DNA from: Methylobacterium pseudosasicola
GTDB lineage: Bacteria; Pseudomonadota; Alphaproteobacteria; Rhizobiales; Beijerinckiaceae
DNA: 64,000 nt
NCBI RefSeq assembly: GCF_900114535.1
Contig: NZ_FOTK01000009.1
Coordinates: forward strand, 121,858-185,857
Direction: 5' to 3'
Positions 18,069 through 28,093 of this stretch are shown in pieces. Numbering within the stretch: position 1 is the first letter of the stretch; each line of letters starts with the position of its first letter. Under the pieces are notes generated by a model that was not told the DNA's origin, did not search any database, and was given only the letters and a program-made list of their open reading frames with translations. The position numbers were made by a program, and so were the translations under genes.

Positions 18069-19136
18069 ATGCCGAGCCGTCCGCTGACACCGGCACGCGA
18101 CGTGGCCCTGAACGATCTGCCCCGGCGCGCCCGCAGCGCGTTGTCCCTGTCGACTCCCAGTTGGGCGCCTACCTGGGCGACACCATGGCGAAACCGCGCG
18201 CGCGCCGCCACCACGCGCGACGGGCCGGCCATCGCGGTGCTGGGCAATTGCCAGGCCCGGGGCATCGCCCAGGCGATGCGCCTGCTCGCGCCGAAGAGCC
18301 CCGTGCGCTACCTGCCCATGGGCTCGCTCAAGCGCGACCACGGCCATGTCGATGGCTTGGTCCGGACGCTGCGCTCCCACGACCACGTCTTCTCGCAATC
18401 CTTCCCGGCCGGGTTGATCCCCGGGGGCGACATCGCGACCGTGCGGGCAGCCGACCCGCGGCTCAAGCTGTTCCCGTCGATCGTGTTCTCGGCCTTCCAT
18501 CCGGATATGGTCTATGTCGGCCAGGCCTCGGATCTCGCGGCGCTCAAGCTCGCGCCCTCGCCGATGGGGCAGTACCATTCGGCGATCGCGCTCTGCGCCC
18601 ACCGGCTCGGCCTCGATGCCGGTCGCACCGCCGCCCTGTTCCGCGAGGACGTGTTCCGGCGGCTCGGCTATCTCGACCATTGGGATCCGGCCGTGCACGA
18701 ACTGGTCGGGTCCGCCGCCGCTCTGGGCTTCGGCCTCGACCGGGAGGTGACCCGCTGGGCGCGGCGCGGCGCCTTCATGCACGTGATGAACCACCCCAAG
18801 GCGTTCGTCATCGGCGACATCGCCCGGCGGCTGTTGGTGGAGAGCGGGCTCCGGCCCGAGCCCGTGGAGATCGAGGATTACCTCGGCGACGAGCTGGCCC
18901 AGGACGTGGTCTGGCCGCTCTACCCGCCCATCGCCGAGCATTTCGGGCTGACCGGCTCGTACCTGTTCAAGATGAAGCCCCGGGGCGAGGATTTTCCAAG
19001 GCTCTACGACCTGCCGGGCTTTATCGCGGCGAGCTTTGCGATCTACGACGCGATGCCGGCGGGCGACCTCGCCTGCCAGCGGGTGGATGCTTGGCTCGCG
19101 TCGCCCGAGATCGTGGCCCTGTTCCGGGCCGGCTAA
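18069..19136 (+). CDS. WcbI-type polysaccharide biosynthesis protein (putative acyltransferase)
   Basis: 355 aa from ATG 18069; the first ~50 residues (Arg/Ala/Pro-rich) do not look conserved, and core sequence starts at PAIAVLGNCQARGIAQAM (residues ~53-70). The GNCQ motif defines the WcbI domain, known from capsule export and modification loci, whose structure binds coenzyme A and which is thought to modify capsule sugar. Other typical features are FSQSFPAGLIPGGDIAT, VFSAFHPDMVYV and HVMNHPKAFVIGDIARRL. No capsule locus is present nearby; only the divergent GSCFA gene. The actual start may lie downstream of 18069, for instance among the first 50 codons. Confidence 0.82.
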   Translation: MPSRPLTPARDVALNDLPRRARSALSLSTPSWAPTWATPWRNRARAATTRDGPAIAVLGNCQARGIAQAMRLLAPKSPVRYLPMGSLKRDHGHVDGLVRTLRSHDHVFSQSFPAGLIPGGDIATVRAADPRLKLFPSIVFSAFHPDMVYVGQASDLAALKLAPSPMGQYHSAIALCAHRLGLDAGRTAALFREDVFRRLGYLDHWDPAVHELVGSAAALGFGLDREVTRWARRGAFMHVMNHPKAFVIGDIARRLLVESGLRPEPVEIEDYLGDELAQDVVWPLYPPIAEHFGLTGSYLFKMKPRGEDFPRLYDLPGFIAASFAIYDAMPAGDLACQRVDAWLASPEIVALFRAG

Positions 19137-19147
19137 CCGAGGCCGGC

Positions 19148-19540
19148 TCAGCCCGCCGCGCACAGGGGCGCGTCGCTCAGGCCGTCGACCATCATCCGGA
19201 CCAGCCGGTTGACTGCCTGCACCTGGAACGGCTTGCGCAGGAACAGGCTGCCCGGGACGCCCCGGCCGCCGCTCGAATCGGTCGAGGTGTAGACCACCGG
19301 CCGGTCGGCATGGATCGCCCGGAAGGCATGGGCCACGGTCCAGCCGTCGATCAGCCCGGGTAGGTGGATGTCGGTGAACAGCCAGTCGATCTCGGCCCCG
19401 CGCGTTCGCAGGAGCGTCAGCGCCGCCTCGCCCGTGGAGGCCTCGATCACCCGGATGCCCTGCGTCTCGCACAGGCTCGCGATGATCTCGAGGAGCAGGT
19501 AGCTATCCTCGACGATGAGGACGCACTGGGCGGGGCGCAT
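19148..19540 (-). CDS. Single-domain response regulator (CheY-like receiver)
   Basis: 130 aa from ATG 19540 (MRPAQCVLIVEDSYLLLEII). The receiver fold is complete: acidic pocket VEDS, phospho-acceptor Asp in LFTDIHLPG, the Thr/Ser region VVYTSTDSS and the conserved Lys in FLRKPFQ. There is no output domain, so it acts through partners or as a phosphate sink. The frame is open to 19777 but upstream sequence is non-conserved. It converges with the WcbI gene (11 bp apart). No histidine kinase is adjacent, making the cognate partner unknown. Confidence 0.87.
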   Translation of the reverse strand: MRPAQCVLIVEDSYLLLEIIASLCETQGIRVIEASTGEAALTLLRTRGAEIDWLFTDIHLPGLIDGWTVAHAFRAIHADRPVVYTSTDSSGGRGVPGSLFLRKPFQVQAVNRLVRMMVDGLSDAPLCAAG

Positions 19541-19569
19541 GCTTGGGGGTCCGGGGATCGCGCGAAGTC

Positions 19570-19630
19570 TTTGATTTGAAGCACTCGCTTGCGCCGAACC
19601 GGTATCCACTTCGACGGCGAGCGCTTCAGG
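19570..19630. repeat. Family E repeat, copy 1
   Basis: Carries TTTGATTTGAAGCACTCGCT, then GCGCCGAACCGGT, then TTCGACGGCGAGCGCTTCAGG. A second copy with the same order of modules is at 32723-32784. The halves around GCCGAACC are partly self-complementary (CGCTCGCCG type). The remaining region between the response regulator and pal (19541-19952) shows no gene; one single TTAACC lies near 19857. Confidence 0.65.
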
Positions 19631-19952
19631 CGAATCAAGAACCCATAGGGTTGAGGATCCCTTAAAGCGGCCGCGAAAGCGGTATCCGGCCCTGTTGCAG
19701 CGCGGCAACCGGCGGAGCGGAAATGGCTCCGCTTGTTCCATCGCCCCGGCCCTGCCGCAATCCGGGCGCGTCAGCATCCGCGGGCGTGCGGCAGCGCACG
19801 CCGCCGACCGGCGCGGGCTCGCAGGACGCTCCGCGGCGGCGGACGGAACCCTCGCTTAACCATCCGCGCCTATCACCGGCGCTCAAGACTACGCGGATCC
19901 GCCTCGAAGACCAGCAGCCGGCCTTCGGCACCGCTCGAGGAGTTGAACGATC

Positions 19953-20447
19953 ATGCCCCAGCGTTTCCGCGCACTCGCCCTCGGCCTCGCTGTCTGCGCC
20001 GCCCTCGGGCTCGGCGCCTGCAGCAACGACAAGGACCTCGCCGACGCCTCCGCGTTCGGGGCCGGCGCCGCGACCCCGGGCAGCGCGCAGGACTTCGTCG
20101 TCAATATCGGCGACCGGGTCTTCTTCGAATCGGATTCCACCGACCTGACCCCCACCGCCACCGCCACCCTCGACAAGCAGGCGGCCTGGCTGCAGCGCTA
20201 CCCGCGCTACACCTTCATCATCGAGGGCCATGCCGACGAGCGCGGCACCCGCGAATACAACTTCTCCCTGGGCGCCCGCCGGGCCCAGGCGGTCAACGAC
20301 TACCTGGCCACGCGCGGCATCGGATCGAACCGGATGCGCACCGTCTCCTACGGCAAGGAGCGGCCGGTGGCCGTGTGCAACGACATCTCGTGCTGGTCCC
20401 AGAACCGCCGCGCGGTGATCGTGCTCGACCGCGGCGCCGGGGCGTAA
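19953..20447 (+). CDS. pal: Peptidoglycan-associated lipoprotein
   Basis: 164-aa outer-membrane lipoprotein that tethers the outer membrane to peptidoglycan and works with the Tol complex during division. The signal peptide ends in the lipobox LGAC (Cys24). The OmpA-like peptidoglycan-binding domain spans ~55-160: FFESDSTDLTP, IEGHADERGTREYN with the conserved Asp and Arg that hold diaminopimelate, LGARRAQAVNDYL, and SYGKERPVAV. Length matches the alphaproteobacterial family. tolQRAB are not upstream as usual; instead there is an intergenic repeat and a response regulator on the other strand. cpoB, tilS and ftsH follow in the normal order. Confidence 0.96.
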   Translation: MPQRFRALALGLAVCAALGLGACSNDKDLADASAFGAGAATPGSAQDFVVNIGDRVFFESDSTDLTPTATATLDKQAAWLQRYPRYTFIIEGHADERGTREYNFSLGARRAQAVNDYLATRGIGSNRMRTVSYGKERPVAVCNDISCWSQNRRAVIVLDRGAGA

Positions 20448-20477
20448 CCTTCGAAGAGACGGCCATCAGGTCCGTCC

Positions 20478-20507
20478 GCCTGCCGATTCTTCGAAGAGTC
20501 GGCAGGC
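20478..20507 (+). terminator. Hairpin between pal and cpoB
   Basis: GCCTGCCGA/TCGGCAGGC arms (20478-20486 with 20499-20507) extend inward through TTCTTCGAAGA, giving a long stem 30 bp after the pal stop. It is followed by ATTTCTG, a weak T-run. It may terminate partially, lowering cpoB relative to the highly expressed pal, or stabilise pal mRNA. Confidence 0.5.
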
Positions 20508-20618
20508 ATTTCTGCGAAGAGGGAGCCGGCCCCGGGTTCGACCGGCCCGCGCCGCAGTTTTGCCGCGGACCGGCGCATCTGATAGGGCCTCGCGCTTCCA
20601 TCGGACCGCAGCCGCATC

Positions 20619-21629
20619 ATGCTCGCCCGCCTTCGCACCCGCCTCGCGCTCACCACGATCCTCGGGGGCCTGCTCCTCGGCCATCCGGCCGCCGCGCAGG
20701 ACGCCTCGGAACTGGTGGTGCGCCTGGGGCGCATCGAAAACCAGTCCCGGATCATGGCCGGGCAGATCGAGACCCTCCAGTACGAGAACCGGCAGCTGAA
20801 AGAGCAGCTGCGCAAGTTCCAGGAGGATGTCGAGTTCCGGCTGAACGAGGGCAAGGGCGGCGGCAGATCCGGCCCATCGGCGGCCCCGTCGGCGGCGCCG
20901 GCCCCGGCGGGCGCGGTCAACGGCGGCAATCCGGGCGCCGGGCGTCCGGGCAAGCGCGGCGACGCCTTCGACCCGTCCCAGGCCCCTGGCGCCCCCGGAG
21001 CGCCGATGCCGCTCGGCAGCACCCAGCCCTCCCCGCCCCTGCCGCCGCGGGAGGCCGCCGAGGCGGCCCCGGTCCGGCCGCAGGCTCTGCCCCGGCCCGC
21101 GATCGACGACGAGGATCCCGACGCCGACGGCGCCGCCCCCGGCTACGACGAGCCCGTAGACCTGCGGCCCCCGGCCCGCACCGGCGCGATCCCGGTCCCG
21201 GCGCCCCGCCCCGCCGAGAGCGTGGCCGCGACCCGGACCGGCGACCCGGCCGCCGATTACGAGGCCGCGGTCGAGCTCTACCGCTCCAAGCAGTACGAGC
21301 AGGCCGAGATGGGCCTGCGCCAGTTCATCCAGTCGCATCCCCGGGACAACCGGGTCGCCGGCGCGACCTACTGGCTGGGCGAGAGCTACCTGGCCCGCGG
21401 CCGCAACCGCGAGGCGGCGGAGCAGTTCCTGAAGGTCTCCACCGACTATGCCCGCTCGTCCCAGGCGCCGGACGCGATGCTGAAGCTCGGCGTCACGCTC
21501 AACGCGCTGGGCGCCCGCGAGCAGGCCTGCGCGACGCTCGCCGAGCTGGACCGGAAGTTCCCCAATGCCGGCACCGGCGTCCGCCAGGGCGTCGCCCGAG
21601 AGCAGAAGCGCGCCCGCTGCGCCGCCTGA
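20619..21629 (+). CDS. cpoB: Cell division coordinator CpoB (Tol-Pal protein YbgF)
   Basis: 336-aa periplasmic protein linked to Tol-Pal function and septal peptidoglycan synthesis. A signal peptide ends near AAAQD (residues 1-28). A coiled-coil trimerisation segment follows (LGRIENQSRIMAGQIETLQY, ~35-85), then a long Pro/Ala/Gly linker (~90-205). The C-terminal TPR domain (~210-336) contains YEAAVELYRSKQYEQAEMGL, GATYWLGESYLARGRN and MLKLGVTLNALGAREQAC. The linker is much longer than in Escherichia coli, common in Rhizobiales. Position after pal supports the call. Confidence 0.93.
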   Translation: MLARLRTRLALTTILGGLLLGHPAAAQDASELVVRLGRIENQSRIMAGQIETLQYENRQLKEQLRKFQEDVEFRLNEGKGGGRSGPSAAPSAAPAPAGAVNGGNPGAGRPGKRGDAFDPSQAPGAPGAPMPLGSTQPSPPLPPREAAEAAPVRPQALPRPAIDDEDPDADGAAPGYDEPVDLRPPARTGAIPVPAPRPAESVAATRTGDPAADYEAAVELYRSKQYEQAEMGLRQFIQSHPRDNRVAGATYWLGESYLARGRNREAAEQFLKVSTDYARSSQAPDAMLKLGVTLNALGAREQACATLAELDRKFPNAGTGVRQGVAREQKRARCAA

Positions 21630-21632
21630 TCG

Positions 21633-21740
21633 GGGATCCCAAAGGGCGTGCCCTTTGGCGGGGTTCGGGGGCGGAGGCCCCGAGAGACTAGGGCTCTGCC
21701 CTGGACCCGCAAAAGGTCTCGGACCTTTTGAATCCATGAC
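21633..21740. repeat. Family A palindromic repeat, long copy that supplies the tilS start
   Basis: Ordered modules: GGGATCCCAAAGGGCGTGCC, CTTTGGCGGGG, GGGGCGGAGGCCCCGAGAG, GGGCTCTGCCCTGGACCCGC, then AAAAGGTCTCGGACCTTTTG and AATCCATGAC. The last ATG is the tilS start codon at 21736. Compare copies at 40754-40863 and 43169-43223. Confidence 0.85.
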
Positions 21741-22743
21741 TGGTCTGCCGGACGATCCGGTCCTCCACGCCCTCGGGCCCTGGCTCGGGTCCGAGCGGGG
21801 CGTGCTGCTCGCCGTCTCGGGCGGCCCCGATTCGAGCGCGCTGATGCATGCCGCTGCGGCGCTCGGCGCGGCCGTGCGGGTCGCCACCGTCGATCATGGC
21901 CTGCGCCCGGATTCCAGCCCCGAGGCCGAGGGCGTAGGGCGGGCGGCCCGGGCGCTCGGCCTGCCGCATGCGGTCCTGGCCTGGACGGGGCCGAAGCCCG
22001 GCACCGGCCTGCAGGACGCGGCCCGGGCCGCCCGCTACCGGTTGCTGACCGCCCATGCGGAGGCGGTCGGCGCCGGCCTCGTGCTCACCGGCCACACCCG
22101 GGACGACCAGGCCGAAACCGTGCTGATGCGGCTCGCCGCCGGCAGCGGCCCGGCGGGGCTCGCCGGCATGCGGACCGAGCGCCCCCTCGCCCCCGGCATC
22201 ACCCTCGGGCGGCCGTTCCTGGCACTTCCGAAGGCGATGCTGGTCGCCTGGTGCACGGCCCGGGGCATTCCGCATGTCCGCGACCCGGCCAATGCCGATC
22301 CGCGCTTCGCCCGGGGCCGCCTGCGCGCCACCTGGGCCGCCCTGGAGCGCGAGGGCCTGAGCCCGGCGCGGCTCGCGCGCCTCGCCGAGCGGGCCGCCCG
22401 GGACGACGACGCGCTCCGGGCCGCGGCCGAACAGGCCCTCGCGGCGGCCCTGTTCCCGCCAAAGAATACCGACGCCGCGGCGCTCCGCCTCGACGGCACC
22501 GCGCTGGCGGCCCTGCCGGAGGCCATCGCCCTGCGCTGCCTCGACGCCGCCCTGACCCGGGTCGGCGCCGCGCCGCGCCGCCTGGAGCGCCTGGAATCCC
22601 TTGTCTTCGAGGCTGTGCTGCCGGCCCTGCGCCGCCGGGAGCCGATCCGGCGGACCCTGGCGGGAATTTTGGTCGCGACAGATTCCGCCGGAACCCTGAG
22701 TCTGGCGCCGGCCCCGCCGCGCCGGCACAAGACCGCCAATTGA
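21736..22743 (+). CDS. tilS: tRNA(Ile)-lysidine synthetase TilS
   Basis: 335-aa ATP-dependent enzyme that converts C34 of the CAU-anticodon tRNA-Ile to lysidine so that it reads AUA; essential in most bacteria. The PP-loop motif SGGPDSSALMH lies at residues ~28-38, followed by VDHGLRPDSSPEAEGVGRAA and TGHTRDDQAETVLMRLAAGSGPAGLAGM, all diagnostic. At 335 aa it lacks most of the C-terminal domain found in longer enzymes, as in many alphaproteobacteria. The ATG at 21736 is chosen because TGLPDDPVL and the PP-loop follow directly; it lies inside the end of a family A repeat. It lies between cpoB and ftsH in the usual order. Confidence 0.95.
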   Translation: MTGLPDDPVLHALGPWLGSERGVLLAVSGGPDSSALMHAAAALGAAVRVATVDHGLRPDSSPEAEGVGRAARALGLPHAVLAWTGPKPGTGLQDAARAARYRLLTAHAEAVGAGLVLTGHTRDDQAETVLMRLAAGSGPAGLAGMRTERPLAPGITLGRPFLALPKAMLVAWCTARGIPHVRDPANADPRFARGRLRATWAALEREGLSPARLARLAERAARDDDALRAAAEQALAAALFPPKNTDAAALRLDGTALAALPEAIALRCLDAALTRVGAAPRRLERLESLVFEAVLPALRRREPIRRTLAGILVATDSAGTLSLAPAPPRRHKTAN

Positions 22744-22890
22744 GGGATGGATGCTGCCCTCGCCGCAGGGGGGACCGGCTTACTTGGCAAGGAAGGCCCC
22801 CCCGCCTACATTGGCGAGGTGTGCACGGATGGACCGGCAAAGCCGCGCGATGTGTCCGTCTAGGGGGCCGCACGCACCAAGGATCGATCG

Positions 22891-24813
<1,923 letters not shown>

Positions 24814-24830
24814 GCTAGACGGATGTGATG

Positions 24831-24858
24831 AAAAGGGCGCCGCGAGGCGCCCTTTTTT
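24831..24858 (+). terminator. Rho-independent terminator of ftsH
   Basis: AAAAGGGCGCC, GCGA loop, GGCGCCCTTTTTT: 11-bp stem with A-run before and six T after, 17 bp past the ftsH stop. It would work in both directions. Confidence 0.92.
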
Positions 24859-24933
24859 GTTGGGTTTTTGTCTTGGCCGTCTGTCGGAGCGGATTCACAC
24901 TCTCTGCCGGACACCAAGGGGTTGAGAAACAAG

Positions 24934-25054
24934 CGCGTTTCCCTCCCCCTTGTGGGGAAGGGCCAGGGGTGGGGGTGGTGCCGGATGAGGCGCAGCGGTG
25001 CCTTCTGCACCACCCCCACCTCCAACTCCTCCCCACAAGGGGGAGGAGAGCGCG
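24934..25054. repeat. Family D long palindromic repeat, copy at 24.9 kb
   Basis: Left arm CCCTCCCCCTTGTGGGGAAG, GGCCAGGGGTGGGGGTGGTG; right arm CACCACCCCCACCTCC, AACTCCTCCCCACAAGGGGG, AGG. The two arms pair over most of their length, with GCCTTCTGCACC at the apex. A nearly identical element is at 48414-48530. The rest of 24859-25232 shows no gene. Confidence 0.88.
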
Positions 25055-25232
25055 TCGTGCCTCGCCGAGGACGATGCGTGAACATCGTAGCCCGCACGGG
25101 AGAGCGGGCACGGCCCGCATGACAATCCGCCCCGCCTGTCCGTGAACACCCCCCGCAAGCTCGGCCGGAGGCTCGGCTCTCGGCAGCGAATCGGAAAGAC
25201 CGGGACAGGAATCTCTCCGAGCCGCGCACCCG

Positions 25233-25979
25233 ATGGCCTTGTCCGTTTATCTCGTCGTCGGCCTCGGGGCCGCGGTTGCCGGGTTCGTGCAGGGGCTGTC
25301 GGGTTTCGCCTTCGGGCTGGTGGCGCTGTCGTTCTGGGCCTGGGTGATCGATCCGCAGCTCGCCGCGATCCTGGCGGTGGCCGGGTCCCTGACCGGGCAG
25401 ATCGTCGCCGCCGTTACGGTGCGGCGCGGCTTCGACCGGGCGCGCCTCGCGCCGTTCGTGCTGGGCGGGCTCGCCGGCGTCCCGCTCGGCGTGCTCCTGC
25501 TGCCCCATCTCAATGCCGACTGGTTCAAGCTGCTGCTCGGCACCCTGCTGGTGGTCTGGTGCCCGGCGATGCTGCTCGCCAAGGACCTGCCGCGGATCAC
25601 CGTGGGCGGGCGGCTGGCGGATGCCGCCGTCGGCATGAGCGGCGGCCTGCTCGGCGGACTCGGCGGCTTCACCGGCACGCTGCCGACCCTGTGGTGCGTG
25701 CTGCGCGGCTACGAGCGCGACGTGCAGCGCACGATCATCCAGAACTTCAATCTGGCGATGCTCGCGGTCACGATGGTGATCTATCTCGGCTCGGGCCTCG
25801 TCACCCGGAGCGCGCTGCCGATGCTGGCCGTGGTGCTGCCCGCCATGCTGATCCCGGTCTTTCTCGGCACCCGGGTCTATGTGGGCCTGAGCGAGACCGC
25901 CTTCCGCCGGGTGGTGCTCGGCCTCCTGACCGTTTCGGGGATCACCCTGCTCGCTGCGGCGCTGCCGCGGGTCCTGTAG
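25233..25979 (+). CDS. TSUP-family sulfite exporter TauE/SafE-like membrane protein
   Basis: 248-aa polytopic inner-membrane protein with about eight hydrophobic segments. The N-terminal repeat starts [20 protein letters not shown], the Gly-rich signature of TSUP anion carriers, and the second half repeats a [18 protein letters not shown] motif. Family members move sulfite, sulfoacetate or other organosulfur anions; the substrate here is unknown. Start ATG 25233 (MALSVYLVV). It lies between ftsH and glmM, where folP often sits in other genomes, but no functional tie to them is evident. Confidence 0.87.
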   Translation: MALSVYLVVGLGAAVAGFVQGLSGFAFGLVALSFWAWVIDPQLAAILAVAGSLTGQIVAAVTVRRGFDRARLAPFVLGGLAGVPLGVLLLPHLNADWFKLLLGTLLVVWCPAMLLAKDLPRITVGGRLADAAVGMSGGLLGGLGGFTGTLPTLWCVLRGYERDVQRTIIQNFNLAMLAVTMVIYLGSGLVTRSALPMLAVVLPAMLIPVFLGTRVYVGLSETAFRRVVLGLLTVSGITLLAAALPRVL

Positions 25980-26115
25980 TGCTCCGCGTGCAGGGTCACG
26001 CCCCATTTCGACCGTCTTTGTCGCGGAGCACCCGGGGCAATCCAATCTGCTAAGTTCTGTCGGGCTACTCTGTCGGCGCGTCGGCCGGGCGAGAGGCCCG
26101 GCACCGGAGATCCTG

Positions 26116-27459
26116 ATGGTGCGCAAGTATTTCGGAACCGACGGCATCCGGGGCCGGGCCAACGGGGTGATCACCCCGGAACTCGCCCTCAAGGTCGGGC
26201 AGGCGGCCGGCCTGGTGTTCCAGCGCGGCGACCACCGCCACCGGGTGGTGATCGGCAAGGATACCCGCCTGTCGGGCTACATGATCGAGACCGCGCTGAT
26301 CGCCGGCTTCACCTCGGTGGGCATGGACGTGCTGCAGCTCGGCCCGGTGCCGACCCCCGCGGTGGCGATGCTGACCCGCTCGATGCGGGCCGATATCGGC
26401 GTGATGATCTCGGCCTCGCACAACGCCTTCGAGGATAACGGCATCAAGCTGTTCGGCCCCGACGGGTTCAAGCTCAACGACACGATCGAGGGCGAGATCG
26501 AGGAGCTGATCGACGCCGAGCTGCACACGAAGCTGGCGGGCTCCGCCGATCTCGGCCGGGCCAAGCGCATCGAGAGCGTGCATGCCCGCTACATCGAGTT
26601 CGCCAAGCGCACCCTGCCCCGGCACGTGACCCTCGACGGCCTGCGGGTGGTGGTCGATTGTGCCAACGGCGCCGCCTACCGGGTCGCCCCCGAGACCCTG
26701 TGGGAGCTCGGCGCCGAGGTGATCGCCATCGGCACCGAGCCGGACGGGTTCAACATCAACCGCGACGTCGGCTCCACCGCGCCGGCCGCCCTGGTCGCCA
26801 AGGTGCGCGAGCGCCGGGCCGATATCGGCATCGCGCTGGACGGCGACGCCGACCGGGTGCTGATCGTCGACGAGAAGGGCCACGTGGTCGACGGCGACCA
26901 GCTGATGGCGGTGGTCGCGCGCTCCTGGCAGGAGGACGAGCGGCTCACCCAGCCGGGGCTGGTGGCGACGATCATGTCCAATCTCGGCCTGGAGCGCTTT
27001 CTCGGCGGCCTCGGCCTGACGCTGGCCCGCACCGCGGTGGGCGACCGCTACGTCCTCGAGCACATGCGCGAGCACGGCTACAATCTCGGCGGCGAGCAAT
27101 CCGGCCACATCATCATGTCGGACTACACCACCACGGGCGACGGCCTGGTGGCGGCCCTGCAGCTCCTGAGCGTGGTGCAGCGCCAGGGCCGGCCTGTGAG
27201 CGAGGTCTGCCACTGCTTCGATCCGCTGCCGCAGATCCTCAAGAACGTCCGCTACCGGGCCGGTGAGCCGCTGAGCCAGGACAGCGTGGTGAGCGCGATC
27301 GCCCAGGCCCGCGCCCGCCTGGGCAATGGCGGCCGCCTGGTGATCCGCCCCTCCGGCACCGAGCCGGTGATCCGCGTGATGGCCGAGGGCGACGACCGGG
27401 GCCTCGTCAACGAGGTGGTCGATGAGGTGGTCGAAGCCGTCACCAAGGTCGCGGCCTGA
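26116..27459 (+). CDS. glmM: Phosphoglucosamine mutase
   Basis: 447-aa cytoplasmic enzyme interconverting glucosamine 6-phosphate and glucosamine 1-phosphate on the way to UDP-GlcNAc for peptidoglycan and lipopolysaccharide. N-terminal [13 protein letters not shown], the catalytic serine loop [15 protein letters not shown] (Ser near residue 102), the metal loop [13 protein letters not shown], the substrate loop [10 protein letters not shown] and the phosphate-binding [12 protein letters not shown] near the C-terminus are all present in order. Full length for the family. ATG 26116 is preceded by GGAG at 26106. Close to ftsH as in many proteobacteria. Confidence 0.97.
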   Translation: MVRKYFGTDGIRGRANGVITPELALKVGQAAGLVFQRGDHRHRVVIGKDTRLSGYMIETALIAGFTSVGMDVLQLGPVPTPAVAMLTRSMRADIGVMISASHNAFEDNGIKLFGPDGFKLNDTIEGEIEELIDAELHTKLAGSADLGRAKRIESVHARYIEFAKRTLPRHVTLDGLRVVVDCANGAAYRVAPETLWELGAEVIAIGTEPDGFNINRDVGSTAPAALVAKVRERRADIGIALDGDADRVLIVDEKGHVVDGDQLMAVVARSWQEDERLTQPGLVATIMSNLGLERFLGGLGLTLARTAVGDRYVLEHMREHGYNLGGEQSGHIIMSDYTTTGDGLVAALQLLSVVQRQGRPVSEVCHCFDPLPQILKNVRYRAGEPLSQDSVVSAIAQARARLGNGGRLVIRPSGTEPVIRVMAEGDDRGLVNEVVDEVVEAVTKVAA

Positions 27460-27465
27460 ATCTCA

Positions 27466-27517
27466 GATCCCAAAGGGCCAAGCCCTTTGGCGGGGTTCAG
27501 GGGCGGAGCCCCTGAGA
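27466..27517. repeat. Family A palindromic repeat, left half only
   Basis: GATCCCAAAGGGCCAAGCCC, TTTGGCGGGG, then TTCAGGGGCGGAGCCCCTGA. It carries the CCAAAGGG and GGGGCGGAGCCCC modules but not the AAAAGGTC module. It occupies the space between convergent glmM and the MmcQ gene. Confidence 0.8.
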
Positions 27518-27526
27518 GCGCGGCGC

Positions 27527-27859
27527 TCACGCGTAGGCGGCGCGCAGGACCGCCGGCGCGGTGAACCGCCAGGCTGCCAGCAGGGCGGCGCGCAAGGTCT
27601 CCTCCTCGCACGGGTCGAGGTCGAGATTGGTCCAGCCGCGCCGGCCCCAGGCGCCGTCGAGCGGCGTGAACAGGTCCGGCTCGGCCTCGCACAGCTCCGC
27701 CTGGTCGGCGGGCGCGAGGCGCAGCACCACCCGGTCTTCCTCGACCCACAGGGTCGCGAACACCCGGCCGCCGACGCGGAAATCCGGGTTGCCGCGATGG
27801 GCGCCCGCCACCGCCTCCGGCAGCATCAGCGCCAGGGCGCGCACGTCCTCGGGCAGCAC
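27527..27859 (-). CDS. MmcQ/YjbR family protein
   Basis: 110-aa small protein, start ATG 27859 (MLPEDVRALALMLPEAVAGA). Family features are HRGNPDFRVGGRVFATLWVE, VVLRLAPADQAEL and GWTNLDLD, ending in a helix. The fold (CyaY-like) was suggested to bind DNA in YjbR but the role is not established. No signal peptide or membrane segment. Convergent with glmM, divergent from the outer-membrane gene at 28094 with ~230 bp between them. Confidence 0.85.
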   Translation of the reverse strand: MLPEDVRALALMLPEAVAGAHRGNPDFRVGGRVFATLWVEEDRVVLRLAPADQAELCEAEPDLFTPLDGAWGRRGWTNLDLDPCEEETLRAALLAAWRFTAPAVLRAAYA

Positions 27860-27980
27860 CGCTCAGCCCGGCCAACAGGCGGATGTGTTCGTGATCGTAC
27901 CGAGCGGTGCGGCCAAGACTAGCAAATCCTTTGCTGAGCTGCGGTCTTGCCGGGCTGTAGGCAGCCCGCAAGGCTAACAT

Positions 27981-28001
27981 TTAACGTTAAGCCGGATTTA
28001 A
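27981..28001 (+). promoter_or_regulatory. Possible CtrA box upstream of outer-membrane gene
   Basis: TTAACGTTAAGCCGGATTTA-A contains an exact TTAA-N7-TTAA pair (27987-27990 and 27998-28001), the consensus of the alphaproteobacterial cell-cycle regulator CtrA, plus an overlapping TTAACGTTAA palindrome (27981-27990). It is ~95 bp upstream of the start of the barrel gene. Three TTAA tetramers within 21 bp are rare at this GC content. Confidence 0.4.
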
Positions 28002-28093
28002 GAGGTTCGATCCATCCTTCACCACGTCATCCGAGCCGGCTTACCAGGCGTCTTGCCAAGCTTCCGGCACACGAGTCCAGTGAAGGAATCCCT

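Noticed and set aside
15149..19136. Full capsule gene cluster around GSCFA and WcbI
   Set aside because: No glycosyltransferase, exporter or polymerase gene is present; the neighbours are a SHOCT protein, a nitroreductase and a response regulator.
24934..25054. Possible CRISPR array
   Set aside because: There are no repeats of regular size with unique spacers; the structure is one long imperfect palindrome and occurs as single dispersed copies.
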